Positions 35,048-48,187 of a DNA stretch of 64,000 bases are shown piece by piece (the stretch's first letter is position 1; each line of letters opens with the position of its first letter). The DNA lies in assembly GCA_029531795.1 (NCBI GenBank), contig JAPEIS010000005.1:1548001-1612000 (forward strand), in the 5' to 3' direction. Source of the DNA: Sclerotinia nivalis (Eukaryota; Ascomycota; Leotiomycetes; Helotiales; Sclerotiniaceae). The translations under genes and the position numbers were made by a program. The notes under the pieces were generated by a model. The model searched no databases and was not told the origin of the DNA. It saw only the letters and a list, made by a program, of their open reading frames with translations.

Positions 35048-37669
35048 TTGGGAATGGGAAAAATTAATACGATCAATCAATGATATGGTTGATGAAGAAA
35101 TCTGGATTATGTTGTAGTCGGCGTTAGATGAACACACTCCTGTTGATTAGAAAAGGACAAGAAGAAGACGAAGTTTTATTTGGAGTGGTATTATTTGACA
35201 TTGTTGTTCATGCCCTACAAATATTTTGTAGACGAGGATGACAATCAAATTGATGATAGAGACGTTGTTAAAGCGGCCGCACTTCAAATTTATAACGGCA
35301 GTAACATTATGGAGGATTGCTTACTAATTTAAGGCTAACCTTCTTTGAAGCTCCGTACCTCCGCGTCGTCTTTCGCTTTTTAAACTGCCTATGCTTCGTT
35401 CTTCCACTCCCGCATGTGATTTTATCCTCTCGACCGCATGTCAATATACGAGCTTATGGAAACAGATTCAAGGAAAATCCCAGTCGTAATTTGTCTCCCT
35501 TCAATTTTCAGTCTAGCTCAATCATTTATCTTGGATTTCGGCCAAACACTCATCAATTCATTGTCCAAAATTACAAATCCTTCTCTTGGACCCAAAACCT
35601 GAAATCAGGACATACGAACCGCTTCGGGACGTCTCTACTGCAAGCCCTAACAAGCAGCTCCCAGCATCTAAGTTGTAATTATCATATGGATGACGTTGCC
35701 TAGAATGCAAGACAACAAATTGGGACATATAGTTCCAGGAATGATATCAGCCCAAAGACATTTGGTAGTATGGTAGTAGTTTTACCCAAGACATGTAGAG
35801 TAATACTGCCTTAACGTTTGTATGCAGTTATCTTCAGCTTCACCGTCATATCATTCATCTTGCGCGCCAATGGCGCCTAATAAGCCCGCGCTTTTTACCT
35901 TGTAAAAGTCTTTTGGCGGCACAAGCGCATATACCCTGAGCCCTCGTTTACCAGGATACCCTTACCCTGCAGCCCAGAAACCTCAATTTGGTACAACGCT
36001 CATCCCACCATGTTCGTTAAGTTCGTTCCTCGTAAATACGCGCCTCTCTCCTGCTCCCGAGAGTGCTACGGATCCACAACTGCGCTGATAGCTGAGTTCT
36101 GGTCATCATATCTCTACTGGGTATGGGTGGTTCAGTATTCATTCCTATTTCATCAGGAATTCTAGATTACCCAATCCACAATATTCTAGGCGGTAGACGC
36201 GTTATGACATATCATTCTCATTTTCTACTCCGAGAAAGGAAGGAAAGTGATCAAGGACTCTCAATAATGAGAGATTCGTTTCATATTGATATCGCTGATG
36301 TGATTTACGCATTGTCAGCCAGGATTAGGCTTCCACTGGTGATTGCCTGATTTTTGACCCGCCTTATCACATGATTAAATATAGCTGCATGTAAAATGCA
36401 AGGATTCATATCCCTGGACGTAGAATTTCGACCCGCGCTTGGTTTTTCCCCCTTCCTTATCTCGATCAGTAATCGCCCATGTCACCTTGATTGCCCCTTG
36501 CTTGCGTGATATTAGCCGCAATATAGCTGATAAGACTATCAGTCGGTCGAGGACGGCGGGTGTCGCGCTCTTTCATGGGGCCTGTAGTTACACAAAGAAA
36601 GCCGCATGGCAAATCGTTCAACCTCACTCGAGTTATAACACCATACCATACAGGTCCTTTTCGCCACATGTTGAATTGACAGAATTTCAGAAGAAAGGGG
36701 GAATTGAGTTGAACATGAGAACGCACCGTGATACACGAGGAGGTGGTTAAGGAATTGGTTGATTTGAACTGCATTGGCCCTTGAACATTTGGAAATTTGC
36801 AATGATTTCACTCTTCACATATTTGATGAATTCAATAGATAGGATTTGAAAGAAGAAAGACGGTTATAATTGCGAAAAAAGTGTCGACTAAAAATCTACC
36901 ACAGCAGAACGAGAACCCCCCAATATAACAAGACAAAAAATAACAACAAAATGAGATATCGTCCCATGAACTCCCAAGTATGCTTGTATGATTACAGCAG
37001 CGGTTCATGACCAATCTTTGCACCTCAGGTTTCTGACCCTGTCCTAATTTCCCTTCTAGCCCCAAACCACTTCATCTGCACGGATGCCCACAAAAAATAT
37101 CCTGCTCCACCCAACTAGTCCCGTCGGAGGTCGGATGAAGGATTCCAAGGGGGCCCCTTCCAATGCGGTTTAGAGATGTGAGGAGGCATGGTCTCTGCAT
37201 TTAAAGTCAGTATATGACTAAGCAGGAATTATTTGAAGACGCACTTACTTACAATGGACAGCCACTCGTACATGGTTCTCCGGCATTGTGAGATGGTGTC
37301 TTATTTATTGGCCCAGTTGGGCAGACTCCAGTCGCTTTGAAAGGAGCACACTCGACTACTTTGGTATCGTAGTGCTTGTTGCAGCTCTTGTAGACGATGT
37401 AGTGGGTGCACATTTTCGCGGTTATTGTTCAGATAAGTATCGGGAGCTGGTAATTGAGATGTTGAATTGACCGGCTGTGTCGCAACGTGATTAGCAATGG
37501 GAATCGATGGCAATGATAACTGCGAAAGACCCTCTTCTAAAGGATATCTAATGCGCAAGTAAACTTCGGACTTACTTGGACAATGGGGAATGTGGGCGAG
37601 GTAGTGTTTTTTGCTGAGGAAGTTTTGATATGAGGGAAGCTGGCAGATAAATATATTGTAAATGGTAGA
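35048..37669. other. Gene-poor stretch upstream of MDM12
   Basis: 2.6 kb without a confident gene. A 380-base stop-free frame on the minus strand (about 37301-37680) has protein-like composition (for example LSLPSIPIANHVATQPVNST). It could be a second exon of the small gene at 37670-37960, but it lacks an ATG and the junction could not be fixed. Other frames start at TTG codons or look random. Confidence 0.4.
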
Positions 37670-37960
37670 CTAATTGTGTAGTGATGATTGAGAAGATGAT
37701 GGTTGAGCTGTTGACCCTTTAAAATCATGAGCGACGGCAGCTTGCTTTATACACCGTTGTACCATTCCGAGTGAACGGTACTGCCTGTCATTCAATTTGC
37801 GAAATGTTGTTTGTTCTGCAATCCATCGCAGGATGTCAACACGAAGTCTGTCAGAGAGGGGGGTAAATGCCTGCCGACGAGCTGGTGTGCCTCTTTGTTG
37901 GTAAGTTCTTTCCGTAAGGGGTTTGACGGTGTTGGAATTGGCAGATCGAGCTGTAGCCAT
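37670..37960 (-). CDS. Small hypothetical protein
   Basis: A 96-codon ATG frame. Basic and Gln/Thr-rich residues lead into RLRVDILRWIAEQTTFRKLN and YRSLGMVQRCIKQAAVAH, which could form two amphipathic helices. A Ser-rich end follows. It is the only frame in 35-48 kb with an ATG and ordinary coding composition. It may be longer: an open frame continues downstream in another phase to 37301, and GTAAGT occurs near 37570 on the minus strand. No family was recognised, and it could still be a chance frame. Confidence 0.35.
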   Translation of the reverse strand: MATARSANSNTVKPLTERTYQQRGTPARRQAFTPLSDRLRVDILRWIAEQTTFRKLNDRQYRSLGMVQRCIKQAAVAHDFKGSTAQPSSSQSSLHN

Positions 37961-38804
37961 AGAGGTATCATACCAGGCTTTCTGTGAATACCAACAAGAA
38001 AATAGCCGTCATCCGCCGCGCAAACCGTTGGCTAGAGAATCGAGGAACATAGCACAGTGAGAGTAGTGGTAGGGCGGGCGGGCAGGTATCAATTCCATCA
38101 CTGACATGGTATCGGTAGGGCGCCATAACTAAAAGCGCAAGCTCACATGGTCAATCCTAGATTGCAGGTACGGCGAAAGGAGGATCGATGCAGTTGGGGA
38201 CAAGTCAAGCGTTCTGATTATTGAAAATTACGAAAAGTAGATGATCCACCCGAGGCAGCAAGGACCTGCAAGGTTGGCAGAAGTTGCAAGGGCCAAATAA
38301 TGGGACCTGCAACCAAACGACTCTTAACCATCTACAGTAGCAAATGTAGATCTAGAGGCTAGGGAGATTAGAGGCTTGAAACTCGAGACTAGAGACTAGA
38401 GCAAAGTAAAATCAAAGGAATGATTATTTCGAGGAAATACACACAGTACGTTACAGTGATTACACACTCACGCTTGCTTTGAATTGGCCGATTTTAAATT
38501 ATGGCTGAATGAGTTTGTTCGTGAAAATAGATATGCATTAGAATAAATTATATAATTTAGTGGGACAAAATAAAAATAAGTTGGGCATTTTTACGAGATC
38601 GGAATTTGGATTTTGATAGATCAATTCATATCAGTGCTCTGCTGTATTAGGCTTAGGTAGCGTCGTTTAACTTGTTTCTGATGGTCTTTCCTCTTCATTT
38701 TTCGGCTGAGGTTCTCTGTTCTCTTTCGGACTCGCCATTAATTTTGTTCTTAGTGTATCTAATCTAACACAACTTATTAACCTGACTCAATCGTTTTCGA
38801 GTAT

Positions 38805-38870
38805 GACCAGATCAAATCAAACCAGACCAGACCAGACCAAACCAGACCAGACTAAAGACCAGATCAAATC
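38805..38870. repeat. CCAGA-type pentamer repeat
   Basis: Units of ACCAG/CCAGA with a few ATCAA interruptions. It is the reverse-complement version of the tract at 20869-20922. Confidence 0.75.
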
Positions 38871-41800
38871 ACAAACTACAGACTAGATTTATTATCCGCC
38901 AAAAAAAAGCCAAAGCCACCATAAGAGTGCCATTTCTTATGTGGGGTCGTGCAACATCAATCGAATCAAATATCGAGAATTCAAATGTTCTCTACTTTTC
39001 TTGTGCAACTATGATCCAATTAAACGGTTTAAATCCGATTCGAGACTGCGGCTCACAACATGATTACGAATGCTAAAGGGCAGCATTAGGCTTTTTACTA
39101 CTTTGTACCTCACTATCACCTGTAGATCTCTCATTTCTAGACGCTTTGAACCCTTTGATGAATCATATTCTACGGGGGTGCCATGTGGACTTGTCAAGCG
39201 GACACAGTAAAAAGAGGCTTTCTTCTACCTTTGAGATCGTATCAACCCAACCTTCTCCAAAATAGAAATACATCACACTCTCAAAGCATAAAATTTCTCA
39301 GGTTCCCATAATTTCTGAGAACGGCACAGCAAAAGTTTCTATGGTACACAAGTACGTAAGGCTTCTCGAAGCTTTTCCTCGCTTTTTGTGACGTCGGGAA
39401 TCGACGAAGGATCATCTTACTGTAGGGCTAGGTGGACAATTAAATCAGATGAATCCAACCAACGAAGCTAACAAACAAACAAACAAACAAATTAAACCAT
39501 CCAACCTCTAACATATAGAAAGCTCAATTATGGGATTAGGGGAGCGCCTCGGACCTTATTCATTCCATGGTTCGCTATCAACCGTCGGTCTGTGTTTGCT
39601 GATGGACTTGGGAGACTCGGCAGATACCCAAAAAAAATTCAACATCACAACCAATCCAACAATGCAAACTTTTTTTTTAAAACAATAACTAATTGGTATC
39701 TTTTCCTTTCTTAAATCCCTTTTCAATTCATCATTCCATCCAACAGCCGCAATTATGCATATTTTCTATTCCTCTTTGGCATGCGTCTCTAGGGTCAGTC
39801 CAACGTTCACCAACATTAACTTGCCGCGATCATGGTTACAATTGGTCCCTCGAGGACTGATCACCAACATTCTCATCAGCTCGCAGTTCGTACTAATTCA
39901 ATTAGTACAACTTTGCCCTACAGCTGAATCATTTTACATCCGCAGGTGGCCGGACTTTTACATGCGTGATTGATTGAATTCTACGATTATTGGCAGAAAC
40001 GCCGCTATGCCATGCACTTTTGCGGCAACGTCTCGACTTTCTCCTTTTCCATACCTCATCTAAAATTTATTCATGAATATGATCACAAAACGGCAATTTT
40101 GACTGTCGAAGGAAGACCTTACGACTAAATTTGCCAGTCTTCTGGACGGATTGCTGTGGGGGACCAGGTACAGATCGCCGGTAAGACTCGAGTCTTCTGC
40201 AACCAAAAAGATGACAAATTAGTGGTGATGATGGGATGGGTTTTGCGTTGCTTATTTTTTTTCGTCAACATTTCGATTGCTTCACCGCATTAAAGAAGGA
40301 TCTCGGCTTCCTTAAAGATGATTATTGTGTAACGAATGTATGTAGGTACGGGCCATCAAAATACGGACCAAGATTCGGTCAATGCAAGCAAACCTCTCTT
40401 TCCAGTGATGTGAAGCAAGTACATTGCAGTCTTCAGTCGGTATCGGCCCGCGTCTCGGCCTTTCCGACCTGCACCAAGGCATTTCATGACTCCACAATGG
40501 AACGGCTTCAAACTTAATATGCGATGGTTCATCGCAGAGCAGCTTAGCCTTCCCCCACGACACTCTGTCAAGTCACAAGGGGCCACAAGGCCTTTCGTTC
40601 TGCAGGGTTCCGACGTCATGTTATTTTGACGACGGATACTCACAGCCGTGTCCGCTGTCAGATACGGGAGACGATTTACTAATTCTGCGAAAGGGGTCGT
40701 ACAGGTCCTTGACTCGATTGAGCTTTTCGAATTCCAATTTGGACTTCCCCTTGCCTTGCTACCTACGTACAGAATGCAGTCTATAATACTTGGCTGAAAT
40801 TACATTAGGATGATGATCTGATTAATCCGCGTCCATCTTCGATAAGCAATGTGATAGACACCGGATAATCTCGAAATTCTAGGAACTTATGTGTGACGTC
40901 TGTTCTTCGGCGGCACAGCGAATTGGAGGCGACTAATAGACGCCGGTGGCATGATAATTGACATATCGTTCGAGGCATAACAAGGATAAAAAGGAAGAAA
41001 TTGAAAGGAGGGAAGGGGAATGACTCCTTGTCCGATATCCTTGTGTTTCCCTTGTAAGCAGGACCGCGTCAAGTGATGGTAGTACAAGAAAGTGAGCAAG
41101 GTTTTGCTTTCAATATGGAGCTACTTCTTAGAGGGGTAAGAGCCGGGGGAGGGTTTTCTCCATATTGCAATTTGCCTACCTACTTATTGACTATCCCAGA
41201 TGGAGGCGGTCAAGACAGTCAGGACGGAACCGAATAGGAGAGAACAGAAAGCAAAGTGCCAAAAGTGATCAATTGATTCAGATATTAGACACTCTAACGT
41301 TGACTAGGTTCCCTTGTCTAACGTATCCTAGGCCAAATCTTTTTCGATCTTACATCCGAACTCCGAAAATCAACCATAGGAGAGTAGACAGCGCACTTTC
41401 CACTACTATCACTACCGCTCGGTGTCACTCACTTACTCTATGATACGAAGTCCCACGAGTAAGTACAGACAAAAGGAAGTACAACTTCTTTCTCACATGG
41501 TTCGATTACATTACCAAGGGCACGCACAGAGGCTTGAACCGTTGAAATCTTTGAATCATTACTTCATCACATCCTTCTCTCACTGGCTCCATATTAGCCT
41601 TGATCTATCCTGAAATTGGTAAAAACTCGGACTCGTTAGAAAAGGAGATAGGAATGATTCCCATTTCGTCCAATAAATCTCTTAGAATTCCACCAATGAT
41701 CATCCTTTCAAAATGAGATATACTCATAGCTACATGTCGCGTAACACGAGTGCACACATCCGAACGCAATGGCTAATTTTCGTTCACAATATGCCCTGCA

Positions 41801-44800
41801 ATTTCGGAGATAACATAGACTTAAAGAAAGATATCATTACGGAGCTTCGTCATCTAGAACATTCATAAATCACAATCACATTCTCAGCGTGATGCATGGT
41901 AAGACGGATCATAACCATAGTCCAAGAGGCGAAAGAAAAGCAGATCTTGGCTGTCAAGCTTCACTCTCCTTTTCCGAGTATCATTCTGCAGAAAATTCTG
42001 CAATACTGCGATGGGAACGACGTTCGTATCGAAGCATGTGTGTGTGCCTTCCTCCTGTATAGCAGAACATCGGTGCAATCAGCTCTCTCAGCCGTTTCAT
42101 CATTAGTAAAAGGTAATCCGCCCTTGCAGAGAGCCAATTCCGCAGCACATCGAATCAGCACACCATCTCAACTCTCGCGGCCCAAATTGAGGCCCGTCTG
42201 CCTTCAGTCTATGGTCAGCTTAACATCACGTGATAAAAATTTCTTCCGAATCCATGGTTCAATGTCACTTCTGCCCGTTCATCATGATGCACCATGTGCC
42301 GACATCTCATACTTGGGGCTGAGCCCACAGTGGAGAATGGAAGCGCCTTGTTGGCTTTTGTTGTTGTTGGTGCGTGTTCGCCAAAAAAGGAGACAAGATC
42401 TTCGCATTGTGGATTAAGTTCGGAGGTAACTCGAATTGAGATTTTGGTTCAGGAGATTTTCTGCTTGGATCCCTGCTCAGTTTCCATTTACGAAAACTAT
42501 GAATTAGTATTCCTCATTTGGCAAACTCGTTTATAGTTCGTATTCCTGTTGGCAATCAGGGAGTCTCACCTTTCTTTCGTCAAACAATTTTTATATATAT
42601 TTTTTTTTACGAAAGATAGGAGAGATACTCGCCTCTTCCATCACAGCACTTCAGCGTTAAACTATCTAGATGAGCATTTTACGAACGGCGTATTTCATTG
42701 GCATTTCCATGCCATCGCCGACCACTTATGGCTTGACTCTCGATTGGCATTCTTCAAGTCGTACTCAGTTTTATGGCAAGTCTTTTTACCGCTCATTAAT
42801 TCTACTGAACAGTTGGTTCATTCATAATAATCTCATGAAAATGGTGGACTCATGAGGATAGGGATTAGGCACATAAATCAACGGCTTGAGGTCCTAGGAG
42901 GAAAACACCGGTACACGCATTTCCCATCTGCTAATTTTGATCATTAGTTCTCATCGACTTAACAAATCAGGAGAATATGTCCCGACATTTCTTCGAATGA
43001 ACTTCTTTTCCGTTTCGTATCTCGAAGTTGATGGCTGGTTTTGTATTTTTTTGCATGTTGAAAGCGATAAATTTACAAGTATCTCAGCGTCAAGTAGTCA
43101 TGCACTACTTTGTGTGAAAGTTTTCGGTCGCAAACTCAACGAGAAAGCTTCGAGAACCTATTTGTTCTCGTAAAATCTTAACATCTACTTCTCCATCAGG
43201 AAATAGCTTGGTCGTAGTCATGCCTACCTACATTTTTGATATATCTTCATATATCTGCATGAATAATGCCGTTTTCAATCTGCTTCGAGAAAGATAGTTT
43301 GATTTGCAATTACACTCTTGAATACCTAGTATACACTTACCATTTTATTCATGAGCCGTTCAATTCTTCAATCCTGCATGATTAGGCTTTTAAATCATCC
43401 ATAAAGTCGCTCCAACGGCGCCAAAAGGCTTAGCAGCTACCTAGTGGTAATTGCATCATGAGAGAAAGGTGTCATTCTTTCCCAGAACATTTTCCCTTTC
43501 CAATTTCACACCAAAATTTCTTCATTCCTCAAAAAAGTTCTTGGATTTCATCAGCACCAAGATATACTACCCACTTCCTCTGACCTTCTGCGACCACATC
43601 TCACTCTCGTACAACATCCTTCCTGTCACACGTTCCAAACAACTTCCCCATAACCCATCCCTCCAATCAACTCGACAATTTTCCGGGCACAGCAAAGTAA
43701 AATAAATAGCAAACTAGCCAGGTATCTAGGAGCATTCTCGTATTCAATTTATTTAAGCTCTTTCAGTCACATTACCAAATCCGCACCCAGAAAATGGCCT
43801 CCCAAATCCCAACAAATGCAGGTGCTTCATGGATGCTTTCGGCATCACGACAGAAATCAAGGCTCACGCCTCGAGTGCACAGGAAAAGTTTGTTCCGGCC
43901 GCAGAAGAGGCGAGTCAATCTTCGCATTCTTTCCTGTAATAGCACTGAAAACTTCAGAGGGTTACCTTGTGGCTGAATGGTCCAATTATCCGATGATTTG
44001 ACGCCGCGTCAGTGGTTTGATCAGACGCGCGGTTCGATTGGGGGCGAGGAAATTGGTGAGAAGGAAATGAGAGATGGGGATGCTCATGCCAAGCGCCCGA
44101 GTGGTAGATGGTGTCTATGGTTATGGATTTGATTAGCGTTGTGGTTTATGGTTACTGTGGCATTTTGGTTCACCGATGTGATATCATTGTGAGCGTGCAG
44201 ATGGGCTTAAAGGATTAGTATATGCAATGTGAGATATGTTGATTATGATCGCCGAGCTCGGGGTTTGGACATACGGCGTTGAAGGTAGGTAGCGAGGGTT
44301 GATCAGTCATGCGTTGGGATAGTATTTACACGCACAAGGGGCATGTTGGGAAGTATTTCTTCGTCCTGGTGAAGTATTGGTCATAACTCATGAATTAAGA
44401 ATCAGGAAGCTTTTCACACCATGCATTTCACATTTCTTCGTTTTTCTTTTCTCGATTTTTTCTTAACTGCCTCGTTACTTAGTAGGTAATTTGTTTCGTC
44501 ATATACATTCTTCAAGAATATAATTCAGGATTTGCAAGGTAGTAAGTTGTAACGACCTTTTCCAAATTCTAGGTATCTCTGTCAGATATCACTGCATTGA
44601 TAGATGACCTTGGTATCTCGACCCAAACTCGAGTTGAGAACCCAGTCACACAAAAATAGAAACTTTACTGTACTCCATATGCATCTTATCTCATCACATG
44701 AAACCCACTTTTTTATGCTCGTTCGTCATCATCAAGATTCTTGAATCCAAATTACAAGGTATCTTAGCTAAAACTACCTAGTACTAGTACCCGTTCGTTT

Positions 44801-46106
44801 GCTGAGCTCACATCAGCATCACATCACATCACACCTACAACACATTGCTAAGATCTCACCTCCGTACATCTCACCCATTCACAATCCATTGAATTTTAAA
44901 GTTTTTTTTTCAACAAAGTTCCTTTGTACTTTTTTAAACATTCGTACAGAGTATTGCATGTTGGGTTTTCTTTGATGTGGGTGTATGGAGTTTTTCGAAT
45001 ATATTGTTGGTTGGTGTGGAGGTGTCAGATTATCGTAAGACGCGGTTGAAGGTACAGATGGGAAATGGGTGGATGGGTGGATTGCTGTTTCTAACCCCAT
45101 CTCTAATTCTAACTTCGATATTATGATTTTAGGGTTTTATGATTTTTTGAGGCTTTAGGGAGGGGATTTATTTTTATCTTTTTTGGGTTGGCTTTTTCGT
45201 TATTTTTGGAATGGGATGATGGGGATGTGATGATGTGTGGATTGTGTGGATGAGAAGAGGGTGGGGGCCGTTAGAAACTAATGTGATGGGATGATGAGGT
45301 GATGAAAAGGTAACAAGGTGGGTAACCTGATCGAGATGATGAGTATATTGCAATATTCGAAAGTATGAACTCTACATTACGATATAGTCTACCTGGATAT
45401 CGCTTTTCCAAAAGATAGATGTAATGACCATCTCATTCCTCTCACCGAATTACTATAAGTGAGTCGTGGGTACGTAGGGTGCGTAAGGTACACAGGTGGG
45501 TTAAGCAGGTGCGATGGAGATTATGGTTGGGATGGCACATATAGTGGGCGTAGATGAACGGTTCTGCGTTGCTAATGAGGCTCTGATTTTATCTAGTATT
45601 TGATAGGAATATGTATGTGCAATGATAAATCGAGTGGAAGATGTAGAGCTAATGTTGACCAGAACTTGATAGAAGAGAGGAGAAATATGATTGAGAAGTA
45701 TTGTCTTATCATTATTCTTCTATCTTTTCATAATACTACCTTCAAGGTTAAAAGCAGAGCTGAACGAACGACTCTCCAATCTTCTCCAATATCAAACAGA
45801 TCAAGTACAAACAGTATCATATCACCGACTAAAAACTCTACCTTGACACAATACACAACAGTCCTGGTGCCACATATCCTCATTCTTTTCTTTTTTTTTT
45901 CTTTTTCAAAAATCCACATACACCCATTCCCTCCTCCTCTCTTCCCTCTTCTCTTCTCCATGCAAACGCATCCATCACTTCATTTACTTCCCCGTCTTCC
46001 TCCCCCCACACCCCATCCAGTAACACAAAAACACAACATTACGCTACATATTTACACCACATTTGCATTAGCTCATGCTATTTGCCGATATACTGCATAT
46101 TACATA

Positions 46107-46148
46107 CATATCGCGTATACATATCGCATATACATATCGCATATACAT
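46107..46148. repeat. 13-nt tandem repeat, 3 copies
   Basis: Three units of CATATCGCATATA. The first has G for A in the middle. A fourth unit is cut after CAT. Confidence 0.85.
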
Positions 46149-48187
46149 CGGATACCCATGTACATACATGCATATGTATATTTCCGCAAAGTGGAGTTAG
46201 CCGTCACGGCCCGATGCCATGTGCGGGATGGGTGTGGGTTGATGAGTTGATGAATTGATGAATTGATGAGTTGAAGTGCATTTGTAATCCGTAATTTTTA
46301 TCTGTAGCCTGCCTTACTTCTGTTGTTTGCTTTTGGGGGTGTGGTGTTTGAATTGGGGTATGTGATTTTGCATTTGGTAAGGAAGTAAATAGAGTAAATT
46401 GATGAGCGCGATCAGCTGATTTAAAAGGGGCGGGGAATAAAAGTCACAGAAAGGAAATGGGAGAAATACTATGGGAAAGTTGGATTACTTGGGCCATATA
46501 TGTAGCTAGTTCATGGGCATTAGATTGTATGATCCTTTGTAGTTAAATATAAAAAAAAGACTTCGTTTTCCCTTTTAGAATAATCAATCGTTTTCATTAG
46601 TTTTTTTGTATACCTATTATATACAATTCTAATCTATTGTTAAATCCTATTAGTTCTATTATTCGAAGTTTATATAATATAATCTGATCAGTTCGTATCC
46701 TATTCCCTCTTGTAGCGTGCTATCGGGACGCACGTATCTCGACCTACCTCTTTCACAATACACAGCTAAATTATAAGCAGATTAGGATGAGAATATATCG
46801 TGATGCTATGTTATGTAGATAGATGAATTGAAAACATTAACTTGAAAATACATGCTAGATATAATATTCAATCAATCCAGGACCTCTGCTATATATAAAT
46901 ATATATATATCCTCGACAAATAGTAGTAGACAATACGAAGAATTCCTTATAACTACCTACCTACCTACTATCAATAACTTTCTTTCCACCATCTCCGTTT
47001 TCGAATAGGAGACACTTCACAGCTATAGCTAGATCAAGATATACAATACAATCTTTGTAATCTTACCATCAAAGAGCTCTCCATGCAAAAATGCAAATTA
47101 CACTTATAAATAAATCTTCAAACCTCACCTCTTCTAACTAGAATCTCGTAAATCGCAGAAATCCTGGGAATGGTATTTTGTATTAATTATCCTCCTCTTT
47201 TAAATCTCATTTTGGAGTTCATATCATCTATTACCCAGACAGACAGACAGACAATCAACTATCAATATCCCAAGACACGATCTACACCTACACCTAGCTC
47301 TACGAGAGCGATAGTTCAGATACATAACTCCACTTCACTGCAATATAACAAGCAATTTTTAAACCTTAAGCTAATATAACATAACATATCATGCATTAAT
47401 CTAATTCACCAAATACCGCTAGAATATATACAATACATGAAACCATGTATTCAACTATCACCCAATTTTTCGAATTGTGCCGGACTTTAACACAGGGTGC
47501 TAGTACCATGACAAAAAGTCCGGCCATAAGATGAAAGAATGATATGATAGGAAGATATTCATTTCTGCAAGTCAAAAGATTTTGGACGCCATAAAAGTCG
47601 GGAGCGAGGTCTAAGTCTTCATTTAGACGAAATACATGCGAATAAATTAATAAATTAATTCGAGATGTCTTCGACATCAACTTCAAGCGGCTCAGAGTGT
47701 AATCCCTATGCATTGATATTTGCCAGTTGGGAAGTCCCTACATGACCTCTTTATTAGGGATCATACCTCACTAATCCTTGCTCTGTATTCTCTTCATATG
47801 GAAATTAGATTCCTCGGCTTTACCAGCCAATACAGCGCTGTGAACTATTTCTAGATATCAGAGATCGGAATTCTAGAGAACACTTTCATTCGCTTCAGAT
47901 GTTCTTTACCATCATCAAAGAGTAAAGATCTAGGTGGGCTTGCAACTTACAAACTCCAGCACACAAACGCTTAATTAGAGGACTTAAGAATAAGAGAATC
48001 TTTGAATGCTCAACACCCAAACTAAAGCGGATAAGTATTAATATTATACTAGTATACCAGCAACACCGAGCTCGATTTTCTCAGAGCCAAGCACCATGTA
48101 AACGCCATGCCATCATGCTTTTACCACCCATATCCCACCATGATTTCCCATAACCATACACGCCTCATGAATAGCTTTTTCCTAGAG

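Larger units (their letters stand above)
37961..48187. other. 10-kb region with no supported gene
   Basis: Many short frames exist (up to 216 codons at 45600-46250), but they are low-complexity or lack motifs, and exon chaining gave nothing recognisable. Contents: CCAGA pentamer tract 38805-38870, (AACA)n near 39471-39490, 13-nt repeat 46107-46148, AT microsatellite near 46893-46912 and (ACAG)n near 47238-47253. Base composition is mixed, with no obvious transposon body or inverted repeats by eye. Confidence 0.5.

Noticed and set aside
35317..35703. 128-codon frame downstream of the MDM12 promoter
   Set aside because: It starts at TTG with no nearby ATG, has no recognisable motif, and no splice signals make it an exon.
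41896..42417. 173-codon ATG frame on the plus strand
   Set aside because: No motif, no repeat structure and random-like composition. The ATG is directly followed by GTAAGA, and competing frames exist on the other strand. A chance frame in the gene-poor stretch is more likely.
45600..46250. 216-codon open frame on the plus strand
   Set aside because: It begins outside any gene context and runs through poly-T, C-rich and ATA-rich repeats (13-nt array at 46107), giving Phe/Pro/His/Tyr low complexity. The opposite strand is open over part of it.
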